Shown here piece after piece: positions 1 to 8,827 of a stretch of DNA of 35,051 nt. Numbering within the stretch: the stretch's first letter is position 1; the number at the start of each line of letters is the position of its first letter. A program made the translations under genes and the position numbers. Source of the stretch: Desulfurellales bacterium (lineage in GTDB: Bacteria; Campylobacterota_A; Desulfurellia; Desulfurellales; Hippeaceae); NCBI GenBank assembly GCA_027064405.1, contig JAMOPP010000164.1:1-35051 (forward strand), given 5' to 3'. A model generated the notes under the pieces. That model made no database searches and was not told the origin of the DNA. It was given only the letters and a program-made list of their open reading frames with translations.

Positions 1-941
1 TTATCTAAGTTTTCTTTCACAAGAGAAAATATTTCCTCAAATCTCGGCTCTATAATGTCGCTAAGAAGACACTTTTGAATACTTCTTGACTGCCTGTCAC
101 CTATGCCCGGTATCTCCACTGTTTCACTCTTATCAACCACATCCGACACAGCACATCCATACTGTTTTTTAATCTCTTCAGCCTCTTTAAATGGAGTTCT
201 TAAACCTATGGCTATGTCATTTGTTATATGGTCACCACCTATTGATATTACAGAGGTGTGTTTTATTGAGTTGGATACGAAAACCGCAACATCCGTTGTG
301 CCCCCGCCTATATCAATTAAGCCTATGCCCAAATCTTTTTCTTCAGGAAGTATTATTGATTGACTTGAAGCAATGGGTTGAAGAACTATATTGTTAACTT
401 TTAAAGAACTTCTCTGGCAACATTTTACTATGTTTTGAACATTTGCAACAGCTCCTGTAACTATATGCACCCTAACTTCCAATCTTGTTCCGCTCATACC
501 CCTTGGGTCTTTGATTCCGCCTTGATTATCAACTATAAATTCCTGAGGTATTATATGTATAATTTCTCTATCAGGAGGAATGGCAACGGCTTTTGCAGCG
601 TCAATAACCCTTCTTATGTCAGATTCTGCAACCTCTAAATTTTTAATAGCAACAACCCCGCTTGAGTTGTAGGAGCGGATATGCCCGCCGGCTATGCCCG
701 CATATACACTTTCTATTTTAACGCCACTCATTCTTTCTGCAAGCGCTACAGCCATTTTTATTGATGCAACGGCTTCATCTATATTAATAACAACACCTTT
801 TCTCAATCCTTTGGAAGGTGTTTGCCCTATACCTATAATTTTAATTTGACCCTCTTGGGTCTTTTTACCTACTATTGCACATATCTTTGTCGTTCCTATG
901 TCTAATCCTACAATTGTATCATTGTTGATAACTTCACTCAC
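1..941 (-). CDS. ftsA: Cell division protein FtsA, partial (C-terminus off the window)
   Basis: FtsA is the actin-like ATPase that tethers FtsZ to the inner membrane and recruits later divisome proteins. Translating the minus strand gives 313 codons. GLDIGTTK lies near the N-terminus and DIGGGTTDVAVF near residue 205; these are the phosphate-binding loops of the actin/Hsp70 fold. An IA-type 1C subdomain lies between them. The start is a GTG at 941, which overlaps the ftsQ stop by 4 bases (GTGA), with GGAG 8 bases upstream. The protein begins SEVINNDTIVGLDIG. The gene runs off the left edge, so the C-terminal membrane-targeting helix is not seen, and ftsZ would be expected next. The identification is secure from the motifs and the dcw context. 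Confidence 0.95.
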   Translation of the reverse strand, partial: MSEVINNDTIVGLDIGTTKICAIVGKKTQEGQIKIIGIGQTPSKGLRKGVVINIDEAVASIKMAVALAERMSGVKIESVYAGIAGGHIRSYNSSGVVAIKNLEVAESDIRRVIDAAKAVAIPPDREIIHIIPQEFIVDNQGGIKDPRGMSGTRLEVRVHIVTGAVANVQNIVKCCQRSSLKVNNIVLQPIASSQSIILPEEKDLGIGLIDIGGGTTDVAVFVSNSIKHTSVISIGGDHITNDIAIGLRTPFKEAEEIKKQYGCAVSDVVDKSETVEIPGIGDRQSRSIQKCLLSDIIEPRFEEIFSLVKENLD

Positions 942-1723
942 TTAACATCTCCTTTTTTCCATCTTAATACAAATTTATTATTGAAACATATGCTGATGTT
1001 TTCCAAGTTGTTTTTCTCTCTTAAAAACTCACTCCATCTATTTTTAAGCCTGTCAAACGATTTGTTCGGACAGCTTAAACTGTTAACAACAACATTTATA
1101 CCACTTTTAAAATGTGCAAGCTGGCGACTGTCAAATACAATATCAATATAATCTATTCTGTCAATATTGTCTAACTTTTTATATGTTTTAAAAATAGAAT
1201 TTAATAAAGAATGTTTATTTAAATAACTTTGATTCTTTGTTCTTAATTGCATTAATTTATTTATATGAATATTCACATCGTTTTTGTATTCACTTATTAA
1301 ATATCCGTCATTATCAATGATATATATTTTTTTATTTATACGCAATGCCGCAACAGGTGTCACCTCTTTTAGTTTTATGTAGATAGTATCGGGATATATT
1401 TTTGCAACACTTACCTTCTTTATCCACGGATTTGTTATAAGATTGGAATATATCTTTTTCTCACTGTAGAATGACATAGACTTCGGACTGTTTGTTTGTG
1501 CAATATTTTTTATTTTTTTTATGGTTAAAATTCTATTTCCGGATATAGCCACATTTCTTAATTTAAAATAGTTATCCATATAAGCTTTATATGCGTAGAA
1601 AAATAAAAATATAATCGACACGAATAGAAAGATAGAAGAGATAATGCCCACATTTTTTAATATTACCGGTTTATGCTTTTTTAACTTCTTTTCATCGTTG
1701 TTAATATTTTTATAGTCTATCAT
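938..1723 (-). CDS. ftsQ: Cell division protein FtsQ/DivIB
   Basis: FtsQ is a bitopic inner-membrane divisome protein that bridges early and late division proteins in the periplasm. The 261-residue product has a Lys-rich cytoplasmic N-terminus, one hydrophobic segment at about residues 23-46, then a POTRA domain (VAISGNRILTIKKIKNIA, followed by NPWIKKVSVAKIYPDTIYIKL) and the beta domain. This length and architecture are normal. The ATG overlaps the ddl stop as ATGA at 1720-1723, and the end overlaps ftsA as GTGA, so translation is probably coupled. Sequence conservation in FtsQ is low; position between ddl and ftsA supports the call as much as the domains do. Confidence 0.92.
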   Translation of the reverse strand: MIDYKNINNDEKKLKKHKPVILKNVGIISSIFLFVSIIFLFFYAYKAYMDNYFKLRNVAISGNRILTIKKIKNIAQTNSPKSMSFYSEKKIYSNLITNPWIKKVSVAKIYPDTIYIKLKEVTPVAALRINKKIYIIDNDGYLISEYKNDVNIHINKLMQLRTKNQSYLNKHSLLNSIFKTYKKLDNIDRIDYIDIVFDSRQLAHFKSGINVVVNSLSCPNKSFDRLKNRWSEFLREKNNLENISICFNNKFVLRWKKGDVK

Positions 1724-2607
1724 TTTTCAAGTGCCATAATTTTAACTAAATCCTCAAAGCTAATACCGTCGGATTTTGCCGCCTTTGGCAGAAGAGATGT
1801 CGCCGTCATACCCGGTATTGTATTAACTTCAAGAACATATGGAACATTATCCCTTATTAACATATCAACCCTTGCGGCTGAAGAACACCCCAATGCTTGA
1901 TAGGTTCTTATTGCTAATTTCTGGCAAAGTCTTGTTATATCCTCTCCCAATGGAGCCGGAACTATATATTCGGTTGAACCGGCAGTATATTTATTTTTGT
2001 AATCATAAAAACCTTTTTTTGGTCTTATCTCTATGATAGGTAGCGCCTTACCGTTTATGACACTTACAGTCAACTCTTTTCCCTCAATTTTTTCCTCTAT
2101 TAAAATATCTTTAAACTCTTTTAATAGTTCTTTAACTCTTTCAAACAGCTCCTCTTTGTTATTTGCAAAATATACACCTATAGACGAGCCTTCACTATTC
2201 GGCTTTATACATACAGGATAAAAATCAATATCGTCGATATCCTTACAATTATTAATTAGAATACCTTTTGGTGTAGGTATGTTGATATTTTTTAATATGG
2301 ATTTTGTGACAAATTTATTCATACATAAAGCGCTACTTTCACAATTTGAACCTGTATATTCTATATTCAGCATATCAAGAGCAGCCTGTAGATAACCGTT
2401 TTCCCCCCAACTTCCATGGAGAGCTATAAAAACAAGATCCGGGTTTTTTGTCGCAATCTCTTGTATGCAACTTTTTTTGTCTGAACACTCCAAACATTCA
2501 ACATTTTGGAAATTTTTTAGCAAAGCTTCATATACGGTTTTGCCGCTTTTTAAAGAAACCTCTTTTTCTTTTGAATCCCCTTTACATACAACAACTATCT
2601 TTTTCAT
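1720..2607 (-). CDS. ddl: D-alanine--D-alanine ligase
   Basis: Ddl is a cytoplasmic ATP-grasp ligase that joins two D-alanines for the peptidoglycan pentapeptide. The 295-residue length fits the bacterial family. Visible motifs are ALHGSWGENGYLQAALD (N-terminal substrate loop), NKFVTKSIL, CIKPNSEGSSIGV (ATP-grasp) and EVNTIPGMTATSL (metal and phosphate ligands). In many Ddl proteins the first motif reads HG..GEDG; here it is HGSWGENG. The ATG start overlaps the murB stop as ATGA at 2604-2607, and the gene ends in ATGA with ftsQ. It lies in the conserved murC-murB-ddl-ftsQ-ftsA order. Confidence 0.95.
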   Translation of the reverse strand: MKKIVVVCKGDSKEKEVSLKSGKTVYEALLKNFQNVECLECSDKKSCIQEIATKNPDLVFIALHGSWGENGYLQAALDMLNIEYTGSNCESSALCMNKFVTKSILKNINIPTPKGILINNCKDIDDIDFYPVCIKPNSEGSSIGVYFANNKEELFERVKELLKEFKDILIEEKIEGKELTVSVINGKALPIIEIRPKKGFYDYKNKYTAGSTEYIVPAPLGEDITRLCQKLAIRTYQALGCSSAARVDMLIRDNVPYVLEVNTIPGMTATSLLPKAAKSDGISFEDLVKIMALEK

Positions 2608-3413
2608 ATTATTTTAACCTCTTCTTCCAACTCTACGGAAAATAGTTTAAATACATCATTCTTCATCTTGTCTATTAAAAAAAGTATATCATAAACTTCC
2701 GTTTCTTTCGAGCCTATTATGTAGTTTGCGTGTCTGTTTGATATTTTGGCACTGTTTTTGATGAAGCCTTTTAATTTAGCATCTTCTACTAACTTACCGG
2801 CATACGCATCTTTTGGATTTTTAAAAACACTGCCAAATGTGTTGTGTATGTGAGCATTTTTTACTCTTGTGCTTATATTTTTTTTTACTTTTAAAATAAG
2901 GTTTTGCCTATCATCTTTCTCATATTTAAATGCGGCTTCCGTAACGATTCCCTTAATTGAGGTTTTTCTGTAGGAAAAATTAATTTCATTGCAATATAAA
3001 GTTTTCACCCCACTGCCCTTTAGATATACTTTTGCATAAATCAGCTTATCTTTAATGGAATTTTGAAATGCGCCGGCATTCATAAAAACAGCTCCGCCTA
3101 TACTCAATGGAACCCCGTATAAAAAGTCCAAAGAGGAGATGGAATTGTTTATGCAAAATTGCATAATCTTAGACATTTTTGTAGCTGCACCTACAATAAG
3201 CATATCATTTTCTATTCTTATATAAGAAAATTTTTCTGAGAGTTTAAAAAGTTTTATAAAATTATCTTTAATTATTATATTACTTCCTCCGCCTATAAAG
3301 TAATCCTGTTCAACACTTGCTAAATCCTCCATTGATTCAACGATATTTAAATAGGAGTATCCCGATAAATGTATAGTTGTTAAATGCGATAGAGGTATTG
3401 TTTTAATTATCAT
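2604..3413 (-). CDS. murB: UDP-N-acetylenolpyruvoylglucosamine reductase
   Basis: MurB is the FAD- and NADPH-dependent reductase that makes UDP-N-acetylmuramic acid. At 269 residues this is a compact, type II-like enzyme. FAD-binding signatures are FIGGGSNIIIKD and GVPLSIGGAVFMNAGAF. The latter carries PLS where most family members have PGT. GSVFKNP contains the catalytic serine, and SNRHANYIIG and the C-terminal VELEEEV follow, with the conserved glutamate. The N-terminus is short but begins at an ATG. The start lies 11 bases inside murC, and the stop overlaps ddl by 4 bases. Missing extra loops make it shorter than E. coli MurB, as is usual for type II. Confidence 0.93.
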   Translation of the reverse strand: MIIKTIPLSHLTTIHLSGYSYLNIVESMEDLASVEQDYFIGGGSNIIIKDNFIKLFKLSEKFSYIRIENDMLIVGAATKMSKIMQFCINNSISSLDFLYGVPLSIGGAVFMNAGAFQNSIKDKLIYAKVYLKGSGVKTLYCNEINFSYRKTSIKGIVTEAAFKYEKDDRQNLILKVKKNISTRVKNAHIHNTFGSVFKNPKDAYAGKLVEDAKLKGFIKNSAKISNRHANYIIGSKETEVYDILFLIDKMKNDVFKLFSVELEEEVKII

Positions 3414-4761
3414 TCACAAGTTTTTTTGCTATTTGAGATATACTGCCGGCTCCAAGAGCGGTCAGCACACCCTTGTTTTCAATCTGGTCTAAATGCTTCT
3501 TTAAAGATTCATAATTATTTATATATACGGCATTCCCGCTTACTTTGTTGATTTTTTCAGAAAGAGCAAGTGAATTAATTCCATCAATGGGCTCTTCTGA
3601 TGCAGAATACACATCGAGTACAAAAACTTTATCTATATTTTTAAAACTTTTGGAAAAGTCATCCATAAGATATGAAGTCCTTGAGAATCTATGGGGCTGA
3701 AATATTGCATAAACTTTATTAGATATAAGTTTTGCAGAGGAAATCGTTGCCTTAATCTCATTAGGATGATGTGCATAGTCGTCATAAACATCAAGATTGT
3801 TGTATTTCCCAAGATATGTAAACCTTCGATCAACACCCTTGAATTCAGCAAACGCTTTTCTTAAAACACTTTCTTTAATTCCTGACTCTTGTGCAATAGC
3901 ACATACAGCAAGTGCATTTGAAACATTATGAAGACCTATAACGCCAATTTCAATATTTTCTAAAATCCTATCACCTATTTTGACATCAAAGAAGCTTTTC
4001 ATATCCTTGACAGTGATATTATAAGCGTATATATCGGCTTTTTTCGATGTTATACTGTAAGTTATACAGTTCTTGTAATCATTTTTAATCTGTTTTATTA
4101 TAGGATCATCGAAATTTAGTATTTTTACTGATGAGCTTTCTATAAAGTCTCTAAACGCTATTTTTTCATTTTCAAAATTACCATAAAATCCGAGATGGTC
4201 ATTGTCTATATTGGTCACAACACCTATATGCGGATTAAGAAGCAAGAAACCTCCGTCGCTTTCATCTGCTTCGGCTATAAAATATTCACTTTCGCCTATC
4301 ATTACATTGTTGTTTATATTGCGCAGTTTTCCGCCCATTATTGCGGTTGGGTCTAATCCCGCTTCCTTAAAAAGTGACGCACAAAGGGAGGTTGTTGTTG
4401 TTTTTCCATGAGAACCTGCTATTGCAATCGACTTTTTTTCATTTATAATATGGGATAAGAGCTGATATCGTTTAATTACGGGTATATTTTTCTTTTGCGC
4501 ATAAATCAATTCTATATTATTGTCCCTAATTGCGGAAGAAGTAACCACCACATCTATATCATCTGTGATATTTTGTATGGAATGGCTTATATTTATCTTT
4601 AACCCTAAAGCCATAAGCTGCTTAACGGACGAATTCAGATTCAAGTCTGAGCCTGTAATAATTTTGCCCTTTGCATGCATATATTGGGCAATGGAACTCA
4701 TACCTATTCCGCCTATTCCTATAAAGTAAAATTTTTTTGCATTGTCAATTATGTGTTTCAT
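3403..4761 (-). CDS. murC: UDP-N-acetylmuramate--L-alanine ligase
   Basis: MurC is the cytoplasmic ATP-dependent ligase that adds L-Ala to UDP-MurNAc, the first step of the stem peptide. The 452-residue product has the N-terminal Rossmann motif GIGGIGMSSIAQYMHAKG and the ATP-binding P-loop AGSHGKTTTTS. It also has the central-domain motifs AEADESDGGFL and NIDNDHLGFYGN, and the C-terminal DDYAHHPNEIKATI and FQPHRFSRT. All match MurC rather than MurD, E or F. It sits between the unknown TrpC-like gene (5-base gap) and murB (11-base overlap). Confidence 0.96.
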   Translation of the reverse strand: MKHIIDNAKKFYFIGIGGIGMSSIAQYMHAKGKIITGSDLNLNSSVKQLMALGLKINISHSIQNITDDIDVVVTSSAIRDNNIELIYAQKKNIPVIKRYQLLSHIINEKKSIAIAGSHGKTTTTSLCASLFKEAGLDPTAIMGGKLRNINNNVMIGESEYFIAEADESDGGFLLLNPHIGVVTNIDNDHLGFYGNFENEKIAFRDFIESSSVKILNFDDPIIKQIKNDYKNCITYSITSKKADIYAYNITVKDMKSFFDVKIGDRILENIEIGVIGLHNVSNALAVCAIAQESGIKESVLRKAFAEFKGVDRRFTYLGKYNNLDVYDDYAHHPNEIKATISSAKLISNKVYAIFQPHRFSRTSYLMDDFSKSFKNIDKVFVLDVYSASEEPIDGINSLALSEKINKVSGNAVYINNYESLKKHLDQIENKGVLTALGAGSISQIAKKLVNDN

Positions 4762-4766
4762 ATTTT

Positions 4767-5375
4767 TTAATCCTTTAATATGCAGGCATCAATTTTTTGA
4801 CCTGATTCGCATATTTCTTCCGAAATGATTTTAACATTCTTTGGCATATTAGTTATTAATTGTTTATTGTTTATCAGAACAACTTTAACCATACTCCAAT
4901 CCTCTATTTTTTTCATTTCATCTTCATTGTCAAATTTTAATATAGGCGTAGTGCCAAGAAGTAAGGATGACAAAAGAATATCCTTTATCGTCTGTTTGTC
5001 AACATAAGATGTGTTAAAAATTACTCCGTCCATACCAAAGACTCTATGCAAAAATACTTGATAGTTTTCCAAAATTATATCTTCGGCAATTACTATAAGA
5101 TTGCTGTTTAACTGTTTAGACAGGGTAATATCATCCATTTCGGGGGTGTATTCTTTCTCTCTCATATCAATTATGACTGCGCTTTTTTCATTTTCTACAT
5201 TATAGAGTTCTTCTATATCTTTTATTCTATTAATAGATTTAATATCATTTCCAATTTCTTCATAGAGATCACACGGTTCTGCATATAGCATATTAAAATT
5301 TCTTTCCATAACAACCATCGGTATGTCTTGTTTCTTTTTTTCAATAAATTTTTCTTTTCTCTTCTTTAAATCCAC
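4767..5375 (-). CDS. Unknown protein resembling a degenerate TrpC (indole-3-glycerol-phosphate synthase) barrel
   Basis: I do not recognise this 202-residue protein as an established family. The start is a GTG at 5375 that overlaps the lgt stop (TAGTG), with GGAG about 8 bases upstream. By eye its middle and end follow the order of TrpC. Residues 92-108 (NLIVIAEDIILENYQVF) resemble the LRKDFIIDPYQIYEA strand. PILKFDNEDEM (144-154) resembles LVEVHDEEEL. VLINNKQLIT (166-175) resembles GINNRDLKT. IISEEICESG...DACILKD (184-202) resembles the final VSESGI...ADAVLVGE. The TrpC lysine is Glu98, and the glutamate of LVEVH is Lys147. The IKKASPSKG loop is absent. The protein is short for a full barrel (TrpC is about 260). 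If the resemblance is real, this is a non-catalytic paralogue kept in an envelope operon. No function is claimed. Confidence 0.75.
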   Translation of the reverse strand: MDLKKRKEKFIEKKKQDIPMVVMERNFNMLYAEPCDLYEEIGNDIKSINRIKDIEELYNVENEKSAVIIDMREKEYTPEMDDITLSKQLNSNLIVIAEDIILENYQVFLHRVFGMDGVIFNTSYVDKQTIKDILLSSLLLGTTPILKFDNEDEMKKIEDWSMVKVVLINNKQLITNMPKNVKIISEEICESGQKIDACILKD

Positions 5376-6148
5376 TATTGACTCCTTTTTTTGTATCTAA
5401 AAAATAAACCTATAATTGCTACTATTATCATACTTAAACATAACCACTGCCCCATTGTTAGCCCGTATATAAAACCTATTTGTATATCAGGTTCTCTCGT
5501 AAATTCTATAAAAAATCTAAATATTCCATACAATAAAATGAATGTATAAAATAAAAATCCTTCATATTTAATAAATTTATCACGACTGTAGAACATTATC
5601 AGAAACAAAAAAAAACCCTCAAACAGGGCTTCATAAATCTGGGAAGGATGTCTTGGTATATATCCCCCTGAAGGAAAAGCTACAGCCCAAGGAACATTAC
5701 TTGCCCTACCCCACAATTCATCGTTTATAAAATTTGCTATTCTGCCAAAAAAGAGCCCAACTGGAGCAATAACCACAGCTTCGTCAGCAAGCTGATAAAA
5801 ACCTATATTGTATTTCTTAGCCAATAAAAATCCTGCCACTACTACGCCTATCAATCCTCCGTGAAAACTCATTCCGCCTTTCCATATATATAACATTCTT
5901 ATCGGATTTTCAATATAATAAGAAAAATTATATATAAAAATATATCCTAATCTTCCACCTAAGATTACTCCGAAAACTATATACAAAAAAACATCATCTG
6001 TTAGGTATTTTTTGTTAAATTTTTGCAGTCTTTTTTTTAAATAAAAATAAGCTATTATAAAACTTAATGCATAGGCTACACCGTACCACCTTAAATGCAG
6101 AGAGCCTATGCTTAAAATATTCGGGCTTATGTTAGGGTACTTTAACAT
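5375..6148 (-). CDS. lgt: Prolipoprotein diacylglyceryl transferase
   Basis: Lgt is an inner-membrane enzyme that transfers diacylglycerol from phosphatidylglycerol to the lipobox cysteine of prolipoproteins. The 257-residue protein has about seven hydrophobic segments. Its signatures are LGGRLGYIFIYN, WKGGMSFHGGLIG, the Lgt signature GRIANFINDELWGR with its essential Arg and Asn, and RHPSQIYEALFEG. All are in the usual order and spacing. The ATG lies 17 bases inside the upstream SPOR gene, and the stop overlaps the following GTG start by one base, so the three genes are translationally linked. Confidence 0.97.
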   Translation of the reverse strand: MLKYPNISPNILSIGSLHLRWYGVAYALSFIIAYFYLKKRLQKFNKKYLTDDVFLYIVFGVILGGRLGYIFIYNFSYYIENPIRMLYIWKGGMSFHGGLIGVVVAGFLLAKKYNIGFYQLADEAVVIAPVGLFFGRIANFINDELWGRASNVPWAVAFPSGGYIPRHPSQIYEALFEGFFLFLIMFYSRDKFIKYEGFLFYTFILLYGIFRFFIEFTREPDIQIGFIYGLTMGQWLCLSMIIVAIIGLFFRYKKRSQ

Positions 6149-6914
6149 ACCTTTTAATTATGGGAAAGTATCCAAGCTTAAGTTGCCTTTTTATATTTAA
6201 AGACTCTTCTTTTGCAGCAGAATATCCACTTATAGGACCTACCATAACTCTGGTATATGTCTTGTTATTAACAACAACCTTTTTAGAATATGTTTTATGA
6301 CCGCATTTCCTAAGTTTTAATACATTTCTCAATGCCTGTGAACGATTAAGATTTGATGAAACCTGTATTACATACCTTCTAAGATGATGTACGGTTTTTT
6401 TGTGTAGCACTCTATGTTTTTTTGTTTTTGCAACAGTCGTCTTCTTGTGCTCTAAAACCTTTTTTACTTTGGGCTGAAATACATTATTATTGTTCTTGTA
6501 AGTGCTTTGACTACTCTCGTTGCCTTTATTATCAGAATAGGGATTTACTATTGTAGGCGTGCTTACCCCTTCGGATAAATTGTCTTTGGTATTATTTTTA
6601 TCCGAATTGTCAGACTGAATAGCATATGTCTTAATCTCTTCACTATTATTAGAGCCTAAATCTTCTGCACTATTTTGCAAATCATTGCTGTCAAATTGCG
6701 GATTACTTTGCTCCTCATCCGTATTCTTGCTCATTTGATTTAATGTTATTGCCGTATTTGTCTTCTTTGTACTCACTAATGAATTTATTATATATCCTGC
6801 CGCAATACCTACTATCAATATTATCGCAGATACTATAATAATTACTTTTGTACCTGATTTATTCTTCTGTTTTTGAAGAATTTCCTTAATTCTGTCTTTA
6901 TTGTTATCTTCCAT
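6132..6914 (-). CDS. SPOR-domain cell-envelope protein
   Basis: This is a 260-residue bitopic membrane protein with a C-terminal SPOR domain. SPOR domains bind denuded peptidoglycan at the division septum. The order is: short charged cytoplasmic segment (1-22), transmembrane helix (about 23-46), a low-complexity Asn/Ser/Asp-rich stretch to about 140, a Lys/His-rich basic stretch (about 148-178), then SPOR at about 178-258. The SPOR part begins RRYVIQVSSNLNRSQALRN and includes YTRVMVGPISGYSAAKEE. The layout is that of FtsN- or DedD-like proteins, but I cannot assign orthology. It lies between argS (9-base gap) and lgt (17-base overlap), upstream of mur and fts genes, which fits a septal role. 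Confidence 0.88.
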   Translation of the reverse strand: MEDNNKDRIKEILQKQKNKSGTKVIIIVSAIILIVGIAAGYIINSLVSTKKTNTAITLNQMSKNTDEEQSNPQFDSNDLQNSAEDLGSNNSEEIKTYAIQSDNSDKNNTKDNLSEGVSTPTIVNPYSDNKGNESSQSTYKNNNNVFQPKVKKVLEHKKTTVAKTKKHRVLHKKTVHHLRRYVIQVSSNLNRSQALRNVLKLRKCGHKTYSKKVVVNNKTYTRVMVGPISGYSAAKEESLNIKRQLKLGYFPIIKRYVKVP

Positions 6915-6923
6915 TTTCTAACC

Positions 6924-8555
6924 TCACATCTTTTTTTTGGCTTCTATTCCTATCAAATCGAAACCCAACTTTAATGTTTTAGCGACTGCATCCAACAGAG
7001 CAAGTCTAGCGTCCATTAGATTACTCTCTTGTCCTATAACCCTTATATGGTTATAGAACTTATGCAACTTTTCAGCTATCTCCAAAATACCCCTTGCTAT
7101 ATGATAGGGTTCAAGTTCATCGTGTGCCTTTTTAATATAGTCTTTGAACTTAACAACAGATTTTATCAGATTTATTTCGTATTTATCTGACAATAAACTT
7201 AAATTTTTGTTCGTTATCTCGTAGTTTTTGTCAAGTTGAGCAAAAATATTTGATATTCTTGCATAGGCGTACTGGGCGTAGAATACGGGATTTTCGCTAC
7301 TCTGTTTCTTTGCCAAATATACATCAAAATCGAGATGAGAATCTACGCTACGAAGTAAAAACATAAATCTTGCCGCATCGACCCCTGCCTCTTCAAGAAC
7401 CTTATCAAGTTCAACAAACTCGGCTTTTCTTGTTGACATAGATAGTTTTTCACCGTCTCTAAGTAGATTTACTATCTGAATTAATATAACATTTAAGTTA
7501 TCACTATCTATTCCAAGAGCGCTTACTGCAGACTTCATCCTCTTTACATAACCGTGATGATCCGCTCCCCATATGTCTATAACCCTATCAAATTTTCTTG
7601 TTATAAATTTATTTTTATGATAGGCAATGTCACTTGCGAAATATGTATAATCTCCATTGCTTTTCTTTAAAACCCTATCTTTATCGTCTCCAAAATTAGT
7701 TGTTTTAAACCATAAAGCACCGTCTTTTTCATAGATTAAATTTTTATCTTTCAAGAATGATATCGAGTTTTCAACCTCATTTGAATCAAACAGCCTCTTC
7801 TCCTTAAAGAAATTATCAAAGCTTACCCTGAAATTACTAAGTGTATTTAAAATATCTTTAAGTATGACCTCTGAACTTTTCTCCATACATATGGAAATAG
7901 ATTCATCCTCATTTTTATTTAAAAGATTACTGCCATATTCCGCCATAATATCTTTTGCTATATCAATAATATATTCGCCTCTGTATCCGTTTTTTGGTAT
8001 ATCTTCAGACATACCCATAAGTTGTTTATACCTTATAAATGTCGATATGCCGAGCATTCTCATCTGAAGACCGGCATCATTGATATAGTACTCCTTTTCA
8101 ACATCGTGACCGGCAAATTTCAAAATTCTTGATATTGAATCTCCTATGGCAGCACCTCTTCCGTGACCAATATGTAAAGGTCCCGTTGGATTAGCACTCA
8201 CAAATTCAACTTGAATTTTCTGTTTTTTTACATTCGGTCTAAAATAGCCACTCGTGTCATTATTAATTTTTTCTATTTCCTCAATAAAAACACTATTTTT
8301 TATGTAGAAATTTATGAACCCTGGCCCGGCAATTTCTATTCTTTCAAATAGATTTTCATCTAAAGCCATATCCCTAAATTCTTCAGCTATTAAATACGGT
8401 TTTTTCTTTAATTGCTTTGACAAAAGCATAGCAATATTGGTTGAATAGTCGCCAAATTCTTCCTGTTTAGGATATTCTATAGAATACAATATATCGGAAT
8501 TTAGGTTTTTTGCTTTTAAATATTTAATTATTATACTGTCTATCCTTGCTCTCAT
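6924..8555 (-). CDS. argS: Arginyl-tRNA synthetase
   Basis: ArgRS charges tRNA-Arg. The 543-residue protein shows the N-terminal additional domain, then the class I motif SANPTGPLHIGHGRGAA. GADHHGYVKRMKSA and EKLSMSTRKAEFVEL follow; the latter is the degenerate KMSKS loop usual for ArgRS. The anticodon-binding region begins at about SENPVFYAQYAYARI. The length is normal. The gene is 3 bases after tatA and 9 bases before the SPOR gene, so it is part of the envelope operon rather than a stand-alone tRNA synthetase gene. Confidence 0.97.
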   Translation of the reverse strand: MRARIDSIIIKYLKAKNLNSDILYSIEYPKQEEFGDYSTNIAMLLSKQLKKKPYLIAEEFRDMALDENLFERIEIAGPGFINFYIKNSVFIEEIEKINNDTSGYFRPNVKKQKIQVEFVSANPTGPLHIGHGRGAAIGDSISRILKFAGHDVEKEYYINDAGLQMRMLGISTFIRYKQLMGMSEDIPKNGYRGEYIIDIAKDIMAEYGSNLLNKNEDESISICMEKSSEVILKDILNTLSNFRVSFDNFFKEKRLFDSNEVENSISFLKDKNLIYEKDGALWFKTTNFGDDKDRVLKKSNGDYTYFASDIAYHKNKFITRKFDRVIDIWGADHHGYVKRMKSAVSALGIDSDNLNVILIQIVNLLRDGEKLSMSTRKAEFVELDKVLEEAGVDAARFMFLLRSVDSHLDFDVYLAKKQSSENPVFYAQYAYARISNIFAQLDKNYEITNKNLSLLSDKYEINLIKSVVKFKDYIKKAHDELEPYHIARGILEIAEKLHKFYNHIRVIGQESNLMDARLALLDAVAKTLKLGFDLIGIEAKKKM

Positions 8556-8558
8556 AAA

Positions 8559-8768
8559 TTATTTTCCTTTTTCTTCTGTTTCGGCTTCTATTACTTTTTT
8601 ATCTTTTTTGTCGTCTTCGTCCTCTTCCTTACCCACATCTTTTACGGATTTTTTGAATTCCTTTATTCCTTTGCCCAATCCGGAGCCTATCTCAGGAAGT
8701 TTTTTTGCTCCGAAAATTATGATTAATATAATTAGAATAGGCAAAAGTTCTTGCCAGCTTGGCATCAT
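8559..8768 (-). CDS. tatA: Sec-independent protein translocase protein TatA/TatE
   Basis: TatA is the pore-forming subunit of the twin-arginine translocase, which exports folded proteins. The 69-residue product has one hydrophobic helix (about residues 7-21, LLPILIILIIIFGAKKLPEI). Its FG-KLPE hinge and the amphipathic helix after it (GSGLGKGIKEFKKSVKD) are diagnostic of TatA/E. A very acidic and basic tail ends it. The first of two tandem ATGs is preferred, because GGAGG lies 8 bases upstream. It is the first gene of the leftmost operon and is preceded by a good promoter. The tatBC partners are not in the window. Confidence 0.93.
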   Translation of the reverse strand: MMPSWQELLPILIILIIIFGAKKLPEIGSGLGKGIKEFKKSVKDVGKEEDEDDKKDKKVIEAETEEKGK

Positions 8769-8799
8769 TGTAAGTTCCTCCTTCTTTCACATTTCCTTA

Positions 8800-8827
8800 A
8801 GTTTATCTATATACAAAAAAAAGTCAA
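8800..8827 (-). promoter_or_regulatory. Sigma-70-type promoter of the tatA-argS-mur-fts operon
   Basis: Reading the minus strand, TTGACT (8827-8822) and TAAACT (8805-8800) are separated by 16 bases. They match the -35 and -10 consensus at 5/6 and 4/6. Transcription would start near 8793, giving a leader of about 25 bases that contains the GGAGG of tatA. The position in the only sizeable gap upstream of tatA supports it. This is a sequence match only; no start site is measured. Confidence 0.6.

Noticed and set aside
103-638. Three plus-strand frames in the first 640 bases
   Set aside because: The minus strand here is an uninterrupted ftsA with its ATPase motifs. The plus-strand frames overlap each other and show no family pattern.
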